Shown here piece by piece: positions 1-6,918 of a stretch of 14,295 bases of DNA. The translations under genes were made by a program, and so were the position numbers. Position 1 is the stretch's first letter. Each line of letters starts with the position of its first letter. Below the pieces are notes generated by a model. It made no database searches. It was given only the letters and a program-made list of their open reading frames with translations, and was not told the DNA's origin. This stretch comes from Methanocorpusculum sp. (GTDB taxonomy: Archaea > Halobacteriota > Methanomicrobia > Methanomicrobiales > Methanocorpusculaceae), in contig DALTVX010000007.1 of NCBI GenBank assembly GCA_029987395.1, forward strand, positions 1 through 14,295, read 5' to 3'.

Positions 1-315
1 CTCGCCCGGGACCATCATTCTTATCTCATCACGATTGATTTCTTCGCCATTTGCCCGAGCAAGGGCGAGAGCAAGGATTTTACGAGTTCGGATCGCATAC
101 AGATCGCGAATGTATTCGCGCAGACTTTCGCGCTCCTTCAACAGACTCTGCACGCCTTCCCCAAAGGGGTCGTCGTGAGCCGATGCCTGTTTAGATAACG
201 CCATAATATCACCGTGGATTTCTTCATACAGGGTGGCAGGGATCTCGGCAAGCGATCCTAAGTTTCGATCGTCGATCAGATACCCATGCAGGTCGGATGT
301 ACTGATCCTACCCAT
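1..315 (-). CDS. Archaeal GINS complex subunit, Gins51-like (3' end beyond window)
   Basis: This is the first 105 codons of a replication-factor gene that runs off the left edge. GINS binds MCM and the Cdc45/RecJ-like protein to form the replicative helicase and also contacts primase. The visible part is an alpha-helical domain with a Leu/Arg-rich stretch at about residues 63-85 (REYIRDLYAIRTRKILALAL), typical of the GINS A domain. An A domain at the N-terminus implies the A-B order of Gins51 (Gins15) rather than Gins23; this is inference, because the B domain is not visible. The ATG at 313-315 directly follows the priS stop codon (316-318) with no spacer, and GGAGGT lies 7 nt upstream of it, inside the last priS codons. 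Linkage of GINS to PriS is a known archaeal arrangement and supports the call. Confidence 0.8.
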   Translation of the reverse strand, partial: MGRISTSDLHGYLIDDRNLGSLAEIPATLYEEIHGDIMALSKQASAHDDPFGEGVQSLLKERESLREYIRDLYAIRTRKILALALARANGEEINRDEIRMMVPGE

Positions 316-1458
316 CTACGTACCTCCAGATAACTCAGCGATCCCGCGGCAGCAGAGAAAAACACCCAATGCCTCGGGAACGACGTTTCGACCAGCAGTC
401 AAGGCATATGTATTTCCAAGGATCGACATGGATAGATTGAATGAACAATCAATAGAGACACTACGCTCGCCAAACACCACAGCGTCGATAAGTGGATCAA
501 ATGCATCCAGTTGATCAACGGCGATCGGCACTACGCGCATGCCTGAGCCGCCATGGAGGGATCCTGGATGGCGGATCAGGCGCTTCACATCAGTTGTCAC
601 GGGCTCATCAGCCTGTGCCGCGCGAGATAGGACACTGGACTGAAAGGGTTCGTTTTCAGAATTAGCGATTGCTTTGATAACTTTGTTTACAAGAAGTTTT
701 CTAGGATCATCATTGAGCAGTTTTTGAGTACCCGCAATATTTTTCAAAAATCCCACAGCAGATTTTTCAGTTATTCCAGAGAACCCGGAAAGATACATAA
801 GTGCATCCTCTGGCGGCAGTGCCGCGATCCGCGATAGTTCATCAGACAGAGCATCCTGATATCTGAGCTGCCAACCAGACTTTTTTGATGATTCCATCAT
901 GTTGTCAAAGGATAGTCCGGTCCCAGAAACATAATTCACCAATTCACGTCGTTCAGAGGAATCCCAACCGCGAACGGAAAGAAGAGGTAGATGAACGTGA
1001 TACCCGCGACCGCCTGAAAAGTTTATGTGCAGATCGCGCTTTGCAAAACCAAGCTCCAAGGTGAGCATATCGATAAGTTTGAGCAGCTCCTCTTTGACCC
1101 GTGCAAGCATAACGTCATACGGACCTCGGACGATGTGGTCTGCATCCAGATCGAAAATAACGTCAGCCCCCAGCCACTCTTTGTCTGCCATCTGAGCCGC
1201 TGAAGGATGAGTATAGTAAGCGGTCGAGTAATACGCGTGGGCGGGAACCATAGTTTTTAGATAGGTGTTTAGTTCATCTGAAGATGTAAAGGAGAGGTGG
1301 CGCCTCATCCCGGAACGCTGATTTGTAGTGAAGAAAAGAAAGCCCCATTCTCGCTCTGTTAAAGACTCTGGAGTGTAAACCGCACCTGCTCCCTGAATAG
1401 CTCCATTGTAGTAGGCGGAAAAACGTTGGCCAAGGAATTCGAGAGTGGCGGGTTTCAT
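316..1458 (-). CDS. priS: DNA primase small (catalytic) subunit PriS
   Basis: Catalytic subunit of the archaeal/eukaryotic-type primase; it synthesises primers for DNA replication together with PriL, which is not in the window. The 380-residue length fits the family. The metal-binding acidic motif is FDLDADH at residues 102-108 (D103, D105), followed by the SGGRGYH motif at 148-154 and the nucleotide-binding motif LIRHPGSLHGGSG at 294-306 with R296 and H297. D290 precedes it and is the likely third acidic residue. The C-terminal tail ends LCCRGIAE, also usual for archaeal PriS. The ATG at 1456-1458 overlaps the elp3 stop in an ATGA arrangement and has no Shine-Dalgarno sequence, so translation is probably coupled to elp3. 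The GINS gene follows with zero spacing. Confidence 0.95.
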   Translation of the reverse strand: MKPATLEFLGQRFSAYYNGAIQGAGAVYTPESLTEREWGFLFFTTNQRSGMRRHLSFTSSDELNTYLKTMVPAHAYYSTAYYTHPSAAQMADKEWLGADVIFDLDADHIVRGPYDVMLARVKEELLKLIDMLTLELGFAKRDLHINFSGGRGYHVHLPLLSVRGWDSSERRELVNYVSGTGLSFDNMMESSKKSGWQLRYQDALSDELSRIAALPPEDALMYLSGFSGITEKSAVGFLKNIAGTQKLLNDDPRKLLVNKVIKAIANSENEPFQSSVLSRAAQADEPVTTDVKRLIRHPGSLHGGSGMRVVPIAVDQLDAFDPLIDAVVFGERSVSIDCSFNLSMSILGNTYALTAGRNVVPEALGVFLCCRGIAELSGGT

Positions 1459-3017
1459 AAATTCTTAATCATATATGGGCCGATACGCTGATATCCCTGT
1501 CTATGGTAGTACGGTCTGACCCCAACACCACTCATTACCGCCACCAAAGAATACCCAGCTTCACGCGCAGTTTCTTCAGCACGTAACAGAAGTTGCTGAC
1601 CATATGACCTATGTTGACGTTTCTCCCCCGCTCCATGCTCGCCCAATGGAACGATCTCGCCATACACATGGAGCTCCCGAATCAACGCAGCGCTTTCCAA
1701 TTCAGACCTGAACACCGTTCCCGGAAACCGGAGACGAACAAAACCGATCAGTGACTCCCCCGAAACGGTCGAGAAGAAATGCTCCGTGCCGCCGCAGCAG
1801 GGATAGGTCATTACCTTCTCTTCATCGCAGGCATTACTTGGGCGACGCCCAATTTCACGACACCGTATACATTTGCATCTCCCCCCCTGCTCGATCAGTC
1901 TTGCTGCAGCCATCTGACGGATGTGTCCGTGGATCGAACCAGACACGATAAGTTTTGCTGGGATATCCCGCTGGATACGCTGAAGTCTGACATATTCAGG
2001 CAGACGACTTTTTGCATATGCCAGCAGATCAACAAGCTCGTCCTCATCATATGTGACATACGCGCCCTTTTGCCAGAGTTCCTCAAGCTCAGCTCCGGGA
2101 GTGACCAAGGTTGGATAGATCTTCAGGAAATCGGGGCAATATCGAGGGTCAGTGAAGAGAGTATCGAACATCTCACGATCACGCGGAATCGTACTTCCAT
2201 ACAGATTCGGCATCACATGAAAGCCAACTTTGATCCCGGCATCACGCAGGAGCGTGTTCGCACGAACACTGTCCAAAACAGTGTGTCCTCGTTTGTTTAA
2301 CAACAGGAGTTCATCATCAGTATGCTGAAACCCGATCTCGACCTTGGTCACACCAAGATCGAGCATCTTGTTGATATGCTCCTCCTTGCACCAGTCAGGA
2401 CGGGTCTCAAAGGTCGTAGCAATACAACGCACATCGGATTTTTCATTCTCGAGCATCAAGTCGTTAATTGATTTAGCTTCGGATTTTTTACCAGAGAACT
2501 CATTCATAGCTCGAATGCACTCAGAAACGAACCATTCCTGATACGTGAGCTCACGGGCGGTCATCGTCCCCCCCATAACGATCAATTCAGCTTTGTCAAC
2601 GTGATGTCCAAGAAGTTTATACTGTCCAAGCCGAGCAATCACTTGACGATATGGGTCATATTCGTGTTGGCGTCCTCGAAGAGCAGCCGGCTCTTCCCCA
2701 GTATAACTCTGGGGAGAGTTAAAAATGTGCTCAGGGCCCCCTGGGCATGGCAGACACTTCCCATGCGGGCACGCACAGGGAGATGTCATAACAGCGACAG
2801 GAGCAACACCAGAGAGCGTTCGAGACGGTTTTACCATCAGAACACGACGGAGTGTTTCATACTCACCAGGTTCAGCAGCGCCAAGGATAGCTGAGTTTTT
2901 TGGCATAACATCAAGAGCATACCTCCGGCAGACCGAGAGTTTGATATGCTGAAGACCCTGATTTGGATCTGAAAAAATGAGTGAGATGATCTCACGGTAA
3001 ATGGTGTGCTCTTCCAT
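1455..3017 (-). CDS. elp3: Elp3-type tRNA uridine(34) acetyltransferase (radical SAM + GNAT)
   Basis: Archaeal homologue of the catalytic Elongator subunit. It uses acetyl-CoA and S-adenosylmethionine to start carboxymethylation of wobble uridine 34 in tRNA. The N-terminal half is a radical SAM domain: C83-x4-C88-x2-C91 inside CPHGKCLPCPGG, GGTMTARE at 149-156 and ETRPDWC at 204-210. A zinc-binding linker CKCIRCREIG lies at 381-390. The C-terminal GNAT acetyltransferase domain covers about 420-520, with an acetyl-CoA loop around QHRSYGQQLL (468-477) and the tyrosine pair in RPYYHRQGY (501-509). The length of 520 aa is normal and both domains look intact. Archaea lack the other Elongator subunits, so it presumably works alone. 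It starts 11 nt after the UPF0058 gene without a good Shine-Dalgarno sequence, and overlaps priS by 4 nt. Confidence 0.95.
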   Translation of the reverse strand: MEEHTIYREIISLIFSDPNQGLQHIKLSVCRRYALDVMPKNSAILGAAEPGEYETLRRVLMVKPSRTLSGVAPVAVMTSPCACPHGKCLPCPGGPEHIFNSPQSYTGEEPAALRGRQHEYDPYRQVIARLGQYKLLGHHVDKAELIVMGGTMTARELTYQEWFVSECIRAMNEFSGKKSEAKSINDLMLENEKSDVRCIATTFETRPDWCKEEHINKMLDLGVTKVEIGFQHTDDELLLLNKRGHTVLDSVRANTLLRDAGIKVGFHVMPNLYGSTIPRDREMFDTLFTDPRYCPDFLKIYPTLVTPGAELEELWQKGAYVTYDEDELVDLLAYAKSRLPEYVRLQRIQRDIPAKLIVSGSIHGHIRQMAAARLIEQGGRCKCIRCREIGRRPSNACDEEKVMTYPCCGGTEHFFSTVSGESLIGFVRLRFPGTVFRSELESAALIRELHVYGEIVPLGEHGAGEKRQHRSYGQQLLLRAEETAREAGYSLVAVMSGVGVRPYYHRQGYQRIGPYMIKNL

Positions 3018-3028
3018 CGGTGATGAGA

Positions 3029-3292
3029 TCAGTGTTCTGCAACAATACTCTGGCTTGGTTCCTGGGAAAAGGAAGTCTGGGTGGACTGCGCCGAGTTCAT
3101 CTCGGAGACGATCTCATTTCCGAGAGCGAGAAGAGCAACGCGATGCAGATTTTTATTTTTATGAATATGGATCGGCGAGATCTGCAATGCATCATATTCT
3201 GCGGTCTGAACGTTTTCTCCTGAAACAGATTCATAATACTTCTTGACCTGAACCATCAACATATGTAAATGTAGTAACTCTTCTTTCTGCAT
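3029..3292 (-). CDS. UPF0058 family protein
   Basis: A small 87-residue protein beginning MQKEELLHLHMLMVQVKKYY, which matches the N-terminal signature of the archaeal UPF0058 family (ExLxxLHxLxxxxxxYxE). The function of the family is not established. The first 35 residues are predicted helical; a basic patch with several His and Lys (about 42-52) follows, and the Ser/Gln-rich tail after residue 65 looks disordered. No catalytic motif or cysteine is visible. It is the promoter-proximal gene of the operon leading to elp3, priS and GINS, so it may be co-regulated with translation and replication functions. A Shine-Dalgarno GAGGTG (plus-strand 3303-3308) lies 10 nt before the ATG, unlike several other promoter-proximal genes here, and implies a real 5' leader. 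Confidence 0.8.
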   Translation of the reverse strand: MQKEELLHLHMLMVQVKKYYESVSGENVQTAEYDALQISPIHIHKNKNLHRVALLALGNEIVSEMNSAQSTQTSFSQEPSQSIVAEH

Positions 3293-3516
3293 TATTTTGT
3301 AACACCTCTTATCAAAAAATCTTCCTTATTATTGTCTCTCACATTGCCACATATAGGTTACTCGTCATGTTTATATCAGAGTGCAGAATAACGAGTATTT
3401 TTGATCGGGATGACACGTAAAAAACACACCATATCGTTTTGATTAGAATAATAAACCTGATTTAGCACTAGATTCACGGCGCGGGTGTAAGATAACAAAG
3501 AGATATTCAGACATCC
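3293..3516. other. Divergent intergenic spacer
   Basis: This AT-rich spacer separates the minus-strand UPF0058 operon from the plus-strand ADP-ribosylglycohydrolase gene. It should hold both promoters; the best candidates are listed separately. I see no RNA gene, long inverted repeat or convincing small ORF in it. The size is larger than most spacers in this window, leaving room for a regulatory site that I could not identify. Confidence 0.6.
3370..3380 (-). promoter_or_regulatory. Candidate box A for the UPF0058-elp3-priS-GINS operon
   Basis: On the minus strand this reads TCTGATATAAA, close to the archaeal box A consensus. A start site about 25 nt downstream would give a leader of roughly 55-60 nt before the ATG at 3292, consistent with the Shine-Dalgarno sequence there. 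A second, weaker candidate (CCTATATG on minus, 3351-3358) would give a shorter leader. Confidence 0.35.
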
Positions 3517-3524
3517 TTATATAT
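3517..3524 (+). promoter_or_regulatory. Box A (TATA box) of the ADP-ribosylglycohydrolase gene
   Basis: TTATATAT is one of the strongest TATA boxes in the window. Initiation about 22-27 nt downstream falls at about 3543-3547, almost exactly on the ATG codons at 3541 and 3547. The ATG at 3523 overlaps this box and is therefore an unlikely translation start. Confidence 0.5.
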
Positions 3525-3546
3525 GAGGGCGGTAAAGAGGATGATA

Positions 3547-4374
3547 ATGAATGATGATCTGCATACCAGGATCCAGGGCGGATTGTTCGGTTGTGCTGTT
3601 GGGGATGCTCTTGGATCCACTTATGAAGGAGCTAGAAGAGATGATATGAGAATCGTCGAGATGAGAGGAGGCGGTCAATTCAATCTGAAAAAAGGCGATG
3701 TTACCGATGATACCCTGATGATGCTGGCGCTTGCAGAAACATATTGTGAGACAGGACAATTCGACAGGGAGATCTTTTTGGATAAGGTCATCCTCACCCT
3801 CCATCAAGATGATACGACATTTGGCAGAACAACAAAGACGCTTGCCTCACTTTTGGAACAGGGATGCACGCCAAACGGGGCCGCATATGCATTTCATGTT
3901 ATTTGCGGAAGTCGGACAAACGGCAGTGTTATGAGAACCATACCGATCGGTCTTGTGATGAGAGATGATATTGAAAAAACTGCCCGCAAAGTATCAACAT
4001 TCACACATTATGACGGAGAGGCCGCAGACTGCTGTGCGATAATATCCAAAGTTGCGGCAGGACTGGTGGCAGGGTTGTCAAAAAACGAGGTTTTGGAAGA
4101 AATCCCTGATAAATATTTCACAGAAGAACTCTGCCCATCTATTGATACATTAGATACAACGAGATGCGCCCTTTCCTTTTTTCGTGATGGAAATGGATAC
4201 GACGATGTGATCCACCGAGCCTGTGTGCTGGGCGGAGACACAGATACGAACGCCTGTATTGCAGGAGGTCTTGCGGGGATCCTCTGGGGAGTGCCGCAAA
4301 AATGGATAGATGCCTTACTGCTGAAGGACAGGATCACAGAAGTTGCCAAACGACTCAGTGATCGAATTTCATAA
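3547..4374 (+). CDS. ADP-ribosylglycohydrolase family protein (DraG/ARH-like)
   Basis: A soluble hydrolase predicted to remove ADP-ribose from a modified protein or small molecule with a binuclear Mg/Mn centre. From the ATG at 3547 it has 275 residues, a normal length. The family signature is complete: GGLFGCAVGDALGSTYEG at 11-28, the metal-binding VTDDT at 52-56, GSRTNGSVMR at 121-130, HYDGEAA at 154-160, and the C-terminal GGDTDTNACIAGG at 229-241. I prefer the start at 3547: a box A at 3517-3524 points to initiation near there, and AAGAGG (3535-3540) could also act as a Shine-Dalgarno sequence 6 nt upstream. Starts at 3523 or 3541 add 8 or 2 residues without conserved sequence. It appears monocistronic. 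The substrate cannot be read from sequence; no ADP-ribosyltransferase lies nearby. Confidence 0.9.
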   Translation: MNDDLHTRIQGGLFGCAVGDALGSTYEGARRDDMRIVEMRGGGQFNLKKGDVTDDTLMMLALAETYCETGQFDREIFLDKVILTLHQDDTTFGRTTKTLASLLEQGCTPNGAAYAFHVICGSRTNGSVMRTIPIGLVMRDDIEKTARKVSTFTHYDGEAADCCAIISKVAAGLVAGLSKNEVLEEIPDKYFTEELCPSIDTLDTTRCALSFFRDGNGYDDVIHRACVLGGDTDTNACIAGGLAGILWGVPQKWIDALLLKDRITEVAKRLSDRIS

Positions 4375-4389
4375 GACCCCTAAGTAAGG

Positions 4390-4394
4390 AAAAA
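4390..4394 (-). terminator. Short T-tract downstream of the egsA-UPF0179 pair
   Basis: On the minus strand a run of five T lies 10 nt past the UPF0179 stop codon, in the 30-nt convergent gap. Archaeal termination commonly uses T-tracts without a hairpin. On the plus strand the first T-run after the ADP-ribosylglycohydrolase gene is T6 at 4442-4447, inside UPF0179. Confidence 0.35.
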
Positions 4395-4404
4395 TGTTAA
4401 GTAA

Positions 4405-4863
4405 TCAGGTAGGAACTGAACGCATCTCTACGAGCTTTAGATTTTTTATGCCCTTTGGACATTCAGTGTACGGGCCAAGGACCTCAAGGACCACATACCT
4501 ACCTTTTTCCGTCAAACCGTCAGGATGACAGAACGCATAGCCTTTACAGAAGACATCGTCACAGACAGGAGAATACGTAATACGTGTTCTGCGAGTCGCC
4601 TGGCTCGTTGGGATCACCGCGGTGATAATGGTCTCTGAAACTTCCACGGCCCTGGCTCCGCCTTCGTGAACGGCGCAGGTGTGTTTTGTTTTTCTGACCG
4701 AGACAACACGATACCGCTTTCCTTCCTTGAGTTTTGCATTGTGACAGACCTTTGCCACCTTGCATGATTCGCATTCAAATGCTTTTCCTGCATATACGAA
4801 CTCAGCACCCTCATGGGCAAGCACCGAACCGACTATGGTCACAATTGTTTCTTCATTATCCAT
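4405..4863 (-). CDS. UPF0179 family protein, cysteine-rich
   Basis: A 152-residue archaeal protein of the UPF0179 family; its function is not established. It carries eight cysteines (C31, C34, C40, C63, C101, C106, C112, C135), several in closely spaced sets such as CESCKVAKVC and CDDVFCKGYAFC. This pattern suggests zinc or iron-sulfur binding, but that is inference. The remainder is beta-rich with basic stretches (for example KEGKRYRVVSVRKTKH), which could suit RNA or nucleic-acid contact. There is no signal peptide or membrane segment, so it should be cytosolic. The ATG is 3 nt after the egsA stop, with GGAG about 7 nt upstream inside the end of egsA, so the two genes are almost certainly co-transcribed. 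Confidence 0.85.
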   Translation of the reverse strand: MDNEETIVTIVGSVLAHEGAEFVYAGKAFECESCKVAKVCHNAKLKEGKRYRVVSVRKTKHTCAVHEGGARAVEVSETIITAVIPTSQATRRTRITYSPVCDDVFCKGYAFCHPDGLTEKGRYVVLEVLGPYTECPKGIKNLKLVEMRSVPT

Positions 4864-4866
4864 AAC

Positions 4867-5949
4867 TTACTCCTCATACAATTGGGCGACGAGAGATGAC
4901 GCCTTTTCCTGTGTGATCTCCTCATCAAAGATCGTATAACGTTCTGGTCGTATTTCTTTTGCCCGGAGGATCGCCTCTATAACGACCTCATCTGAAATAC
5001 CCAATTCTTTTGGGTTTGTCGGGGCGCCGATTATTCGGAGCGAGTCCCGGATCTTCTGCCAGTCTCCTCCATGCAGGATCATACTGATGATCGTACCGAC
5101 CCCGCATGCTTCCCCGTGTAAAGCTATCCCGGGGACCAGCCGTTCGATCATATGGGCGAACTTATGTTCCCCCCCAGATGCAGGTCGGGAGCTTCCGGCA
5201 ATGCTCATAGCAACACCAGAGGCAAAAAGAGCCTTCATAACGATCCAAGCAGCATTCTCATCAAATTCTTTTACTTTGTCAGCATTCTCGACCATCAGTT
5301 CTGCAGTGATCATCGAAAGAGTCATGGCATACTCGCTAACGTGTTCTCCTGTTTTAGTTTTGGAAAGACCCCAATCCAAAACAGCGGTGTAGTTGGCAAC
5401 CATGTCCGCATAGCCAGATGCCATCAGCCGATGTGGAGCTGCGGCAAGGATGCCCGTATCGGCGACGATCGCGAGAGGCGGATGAGCAGCCACGCTCATA
5501 TTTCCCTCATCCGTCATCACAGAAGCACGCGACGAGGCAATGCCGTCGTGTGAAGCGGCTGTGGGTACGCTAATGAACTGAATGTCAAGATTATAGGAAA
5601 CAACTTTTGCTGTATCGATGACTCGACCCCCTCCAACGGCAATAATGAGCACAACGCCGGCATCACGGGCGAGATCTTCGATCCTTCCGATCTCATCATA
5701 CGTGATCTCTCCTACAATGGAGGTGATAACCGGCCTATTTTTTAGCAGATCAAGAACGATAGAACCCACGGTCTTCATGGTCGTGCTGCCTGAAAGAAGA
5801 AGTAACGGACCCGTAATACCCAGATCGGTGATGACGTTTGGAAGTTGAAGCAACGCATCATGACCGGCGACAACATCCCTTGGCATCTGGATCCATCGGG
5901 ATTTGTCAAAGGTTTTATCCTTGAGTATCCTATTATTCTTTACTTTCAT
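4867..5949 (-). CDS. egsA: sn-Glycerol-1-phosphate dehydrogenase, NAD(P)-dependent
   Basis: Reduces dihydroxyacetone phosphate to sn-glycerol-1-phosphate, the first committed step of archaeal ether-lipid backbones. From the ATG at 5947-5949 the protein has 360 residues, as expected. The dinucleotide-binding motif AVGGGRVIDTAK is at 104-115 and the substrate region SVPTAASHDGIASSRAS at 127-143. The likely zinc ligands are D182 (in SGYADMVAN), H262 (in GGEHKFAH) and H278 (in LHGEACG). An upstream in-frame extension of 31 codons crosses the promoter and has no family similarity, so I reject it. There is no Shine-Dalgarno sequence; a box A about 30 nt upstream suggests a near-leaderless mRNA. UPF0179 follows 3 nt downstream and DUF63 diverges 14 bp upstream. 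Confidence 0.96.
   Translation of the reverse strand: MKVKNNRILKDKTFDKSRWIQMPRDVVAGHDALLQLPNVITDLGITGPLLLLSGSTTMKTVGSIVLDLLKNRPVITSIVGEITYDEIGRIEDLARDAGVVLIIAVGGGRVIDTAKVVSYNLDIQFISVPTAASHDGIASSRASVMTDEGNMSVAAHPPLAIVADTGILAAAPHRLMASGYADMVANYTAVLDWGLSKTKTGEHVSEYAMTLSMITAELMVENADKVKEFDENAAWIVMKALFASGVAMSIAGSSRPASGGEHKFAHMIERLVPGIALHGEACGVGTIISMILHGGDWQKIRDSLRIIGAPTNPKELGISDEVVIEAILRAKEIRPERYTIFDEEITQEKASSLVAQLYEE
5929..5938 (+). promoter_or_regulatory. Candidate box A for the DUF63 gene, inside egsA
   Basis: CCTATTATTC is centred about 30 bp before the DUF63 ATG (5964) and would place initiation near 5960. It lies within the first codons of the divergent egsA gene. The match to box A is moderate. 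Confidence 0.35.
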
Positions 5950-5963
5950 AGTCGTGACCCAAT

Positions 5964-6800
5964 ATGTTAAATGAATTATATAAATGGATAGTCGAACTGG
6001 AGGGATCAACCTATACTGTCCTCCAGACGGTATTGTATGCATTATTAGTGCTCGCCGGACTGTATATACTTTACCGCTGGTTGAAAAAGACTAATATTCC
6101 GATCAATGCGCCCCTGATCCTGTCTGGCCTTTCCTATATTATTTTTGGCGCACTACTTCGGGTAGTGGAGGATACCGGGATGGTACCCGAACCCTGGTGG
6201 ATATTGTTTGTCACACCTCAGGTGTATATTCTGACAGCGATTTTTGCAGTAGTTATGCTGTTTATCTCCTGGCAACTGCAGAAAAAGAATGTTGTTGTGT
6301 CATATACGACACCATTTATGATTGGAGGGGTAGTCCCCTCCCTGATCACTGCTGGATTTCTGCTCTGGTTTGGAGTGACACAGTCAGTAGTCGTTGATGT
6401 TGGCGCAGGACTTATTGTATTTCTGATTGCAGCGGCGTCAACTGCGGCACTCTGGGCAGTTCTCAGGTATGTTTTCCGTTGGGAGTATGTAAACCACCCG
6501 CTGTATCTGGTTTTGATCGCGGGTCATATGCTGGATGCCTCTGCAACGAGTTACGCTCTCTCGTTTAAGGGATATATTGAACAGCATGTTCTTGGAAGTA
6601 CACTTATCGAACTTACGGGAACCCCATATGTAATGTTCGCGCTGAAAATCGTTGTCCTGATCCCAGCTATCTGGGTACTGGAAAAATTCAGGAAAGAGGA
6701 AGGCATGTCAGATATCTGGCACTTGGTACTGCTCGCAATGATCATAGTTGGCCTTGCCCCGGGTCTTCGGGACGTACTTCGTATGGTCCTTGGGATCTAA
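5964..6800 (+). CDS. DUF63 family integral membrane protein
   Basis: A 278-residue membrane protein matching the archaeal DUF63 family, whose function is not established. Hydrophobic segments lie at about 18-38, 48-66, 82-103, 117-137, 142-166, 178-196, 222-240 and 252-268, so roughly eight membrane passes. Polar positions typical of the family sit inside or beside these: R66 with the acidic pair E69-D70, GHMLDASATSYAL (187-199) with a His and an Asp in a membrane segment, and GLAPGLRD (263-270). Buried charged residues could point to transport or intramembrane catalysis, but nothing here decides that. The ATG has no Shine-Dalgarno sequence. It is divergent from egsA with a 14-bp gap; a link to membrane lipids is conceivable but rests on position only. 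Confidence 0.85.
   Translation: MLNELYKWIVELEGSTYTVLQTVLYALLVLAGLYILYRWLKKTNIPINAPLILSGLSYIIFGALLRVVEDTGMVPEPWWILFVTPQVYILTAIFAVVMLFISWQLQKKNVVVSYTTPFMIGGVVPSLITAGFLLWFGVTQSVVVDVGAGLIVFLIAAASTAALWAVLRYVFRWEYVNHPLYLVLIAGHMLDASATSYALSFKGYIEQHVLGSTLIELTGTPYVMFALKIVVLIPAIWVLEKFRKEEGMSDIWHLVLLAMIIVGLAPGLRDVLRMVLGI
5974..5985 (-). promoter_or_regulatory. Box A of egsA, inside the DUF63 coding start
   Basis: The minus strand reads ATTTATATAATT, an excellent archaeal box A. Initiation about 25 nt downstream falls near 5955, giving egsA a leader of only about 6 nt. The element lies inside codons 4-8 of the divergent DUF63 gene. Confidence 0.6.
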
Positions 6801-6826
6801 TATTCAGAAATATAATCCACAACCTC

Positions 6827-6832
6827 TTTTTT
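6827..6832 (+). terminator. T-tract terminator after DUF63
   Basis: CCTC followed by six T lies 26 nt past the DUF63 stop codon. This is a plausible archaeal intrinsic terminator. The 118-nt spacer up to 6918 should also contain the promoter of the next gene, but I see only weak box A candidates (around 6838-6848 and 6888-6896). Confidence 0.45.
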
Positions 6833-6918
6833 GATAACATATTACAAATCTATGATTCGTTTTTCTGCATCATGTCACCCCAAAATGCTCATATCTCCCA
6901 ACAACAAATATACACAGA

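Noticed and set aside
1779..2300. 173-codon plus-strand open frame opposite elp3
   Set aside because: It is antisense to the conserved Elp3 radical SAM and zinc-linker region, with no domain of its own.
5950..6042. 31-codon N-terminal extension of egsA
   Set aside because: It runs across the egsA box A and the DUF63 start, and the known family N-terminus begins at the ATG at 5949.
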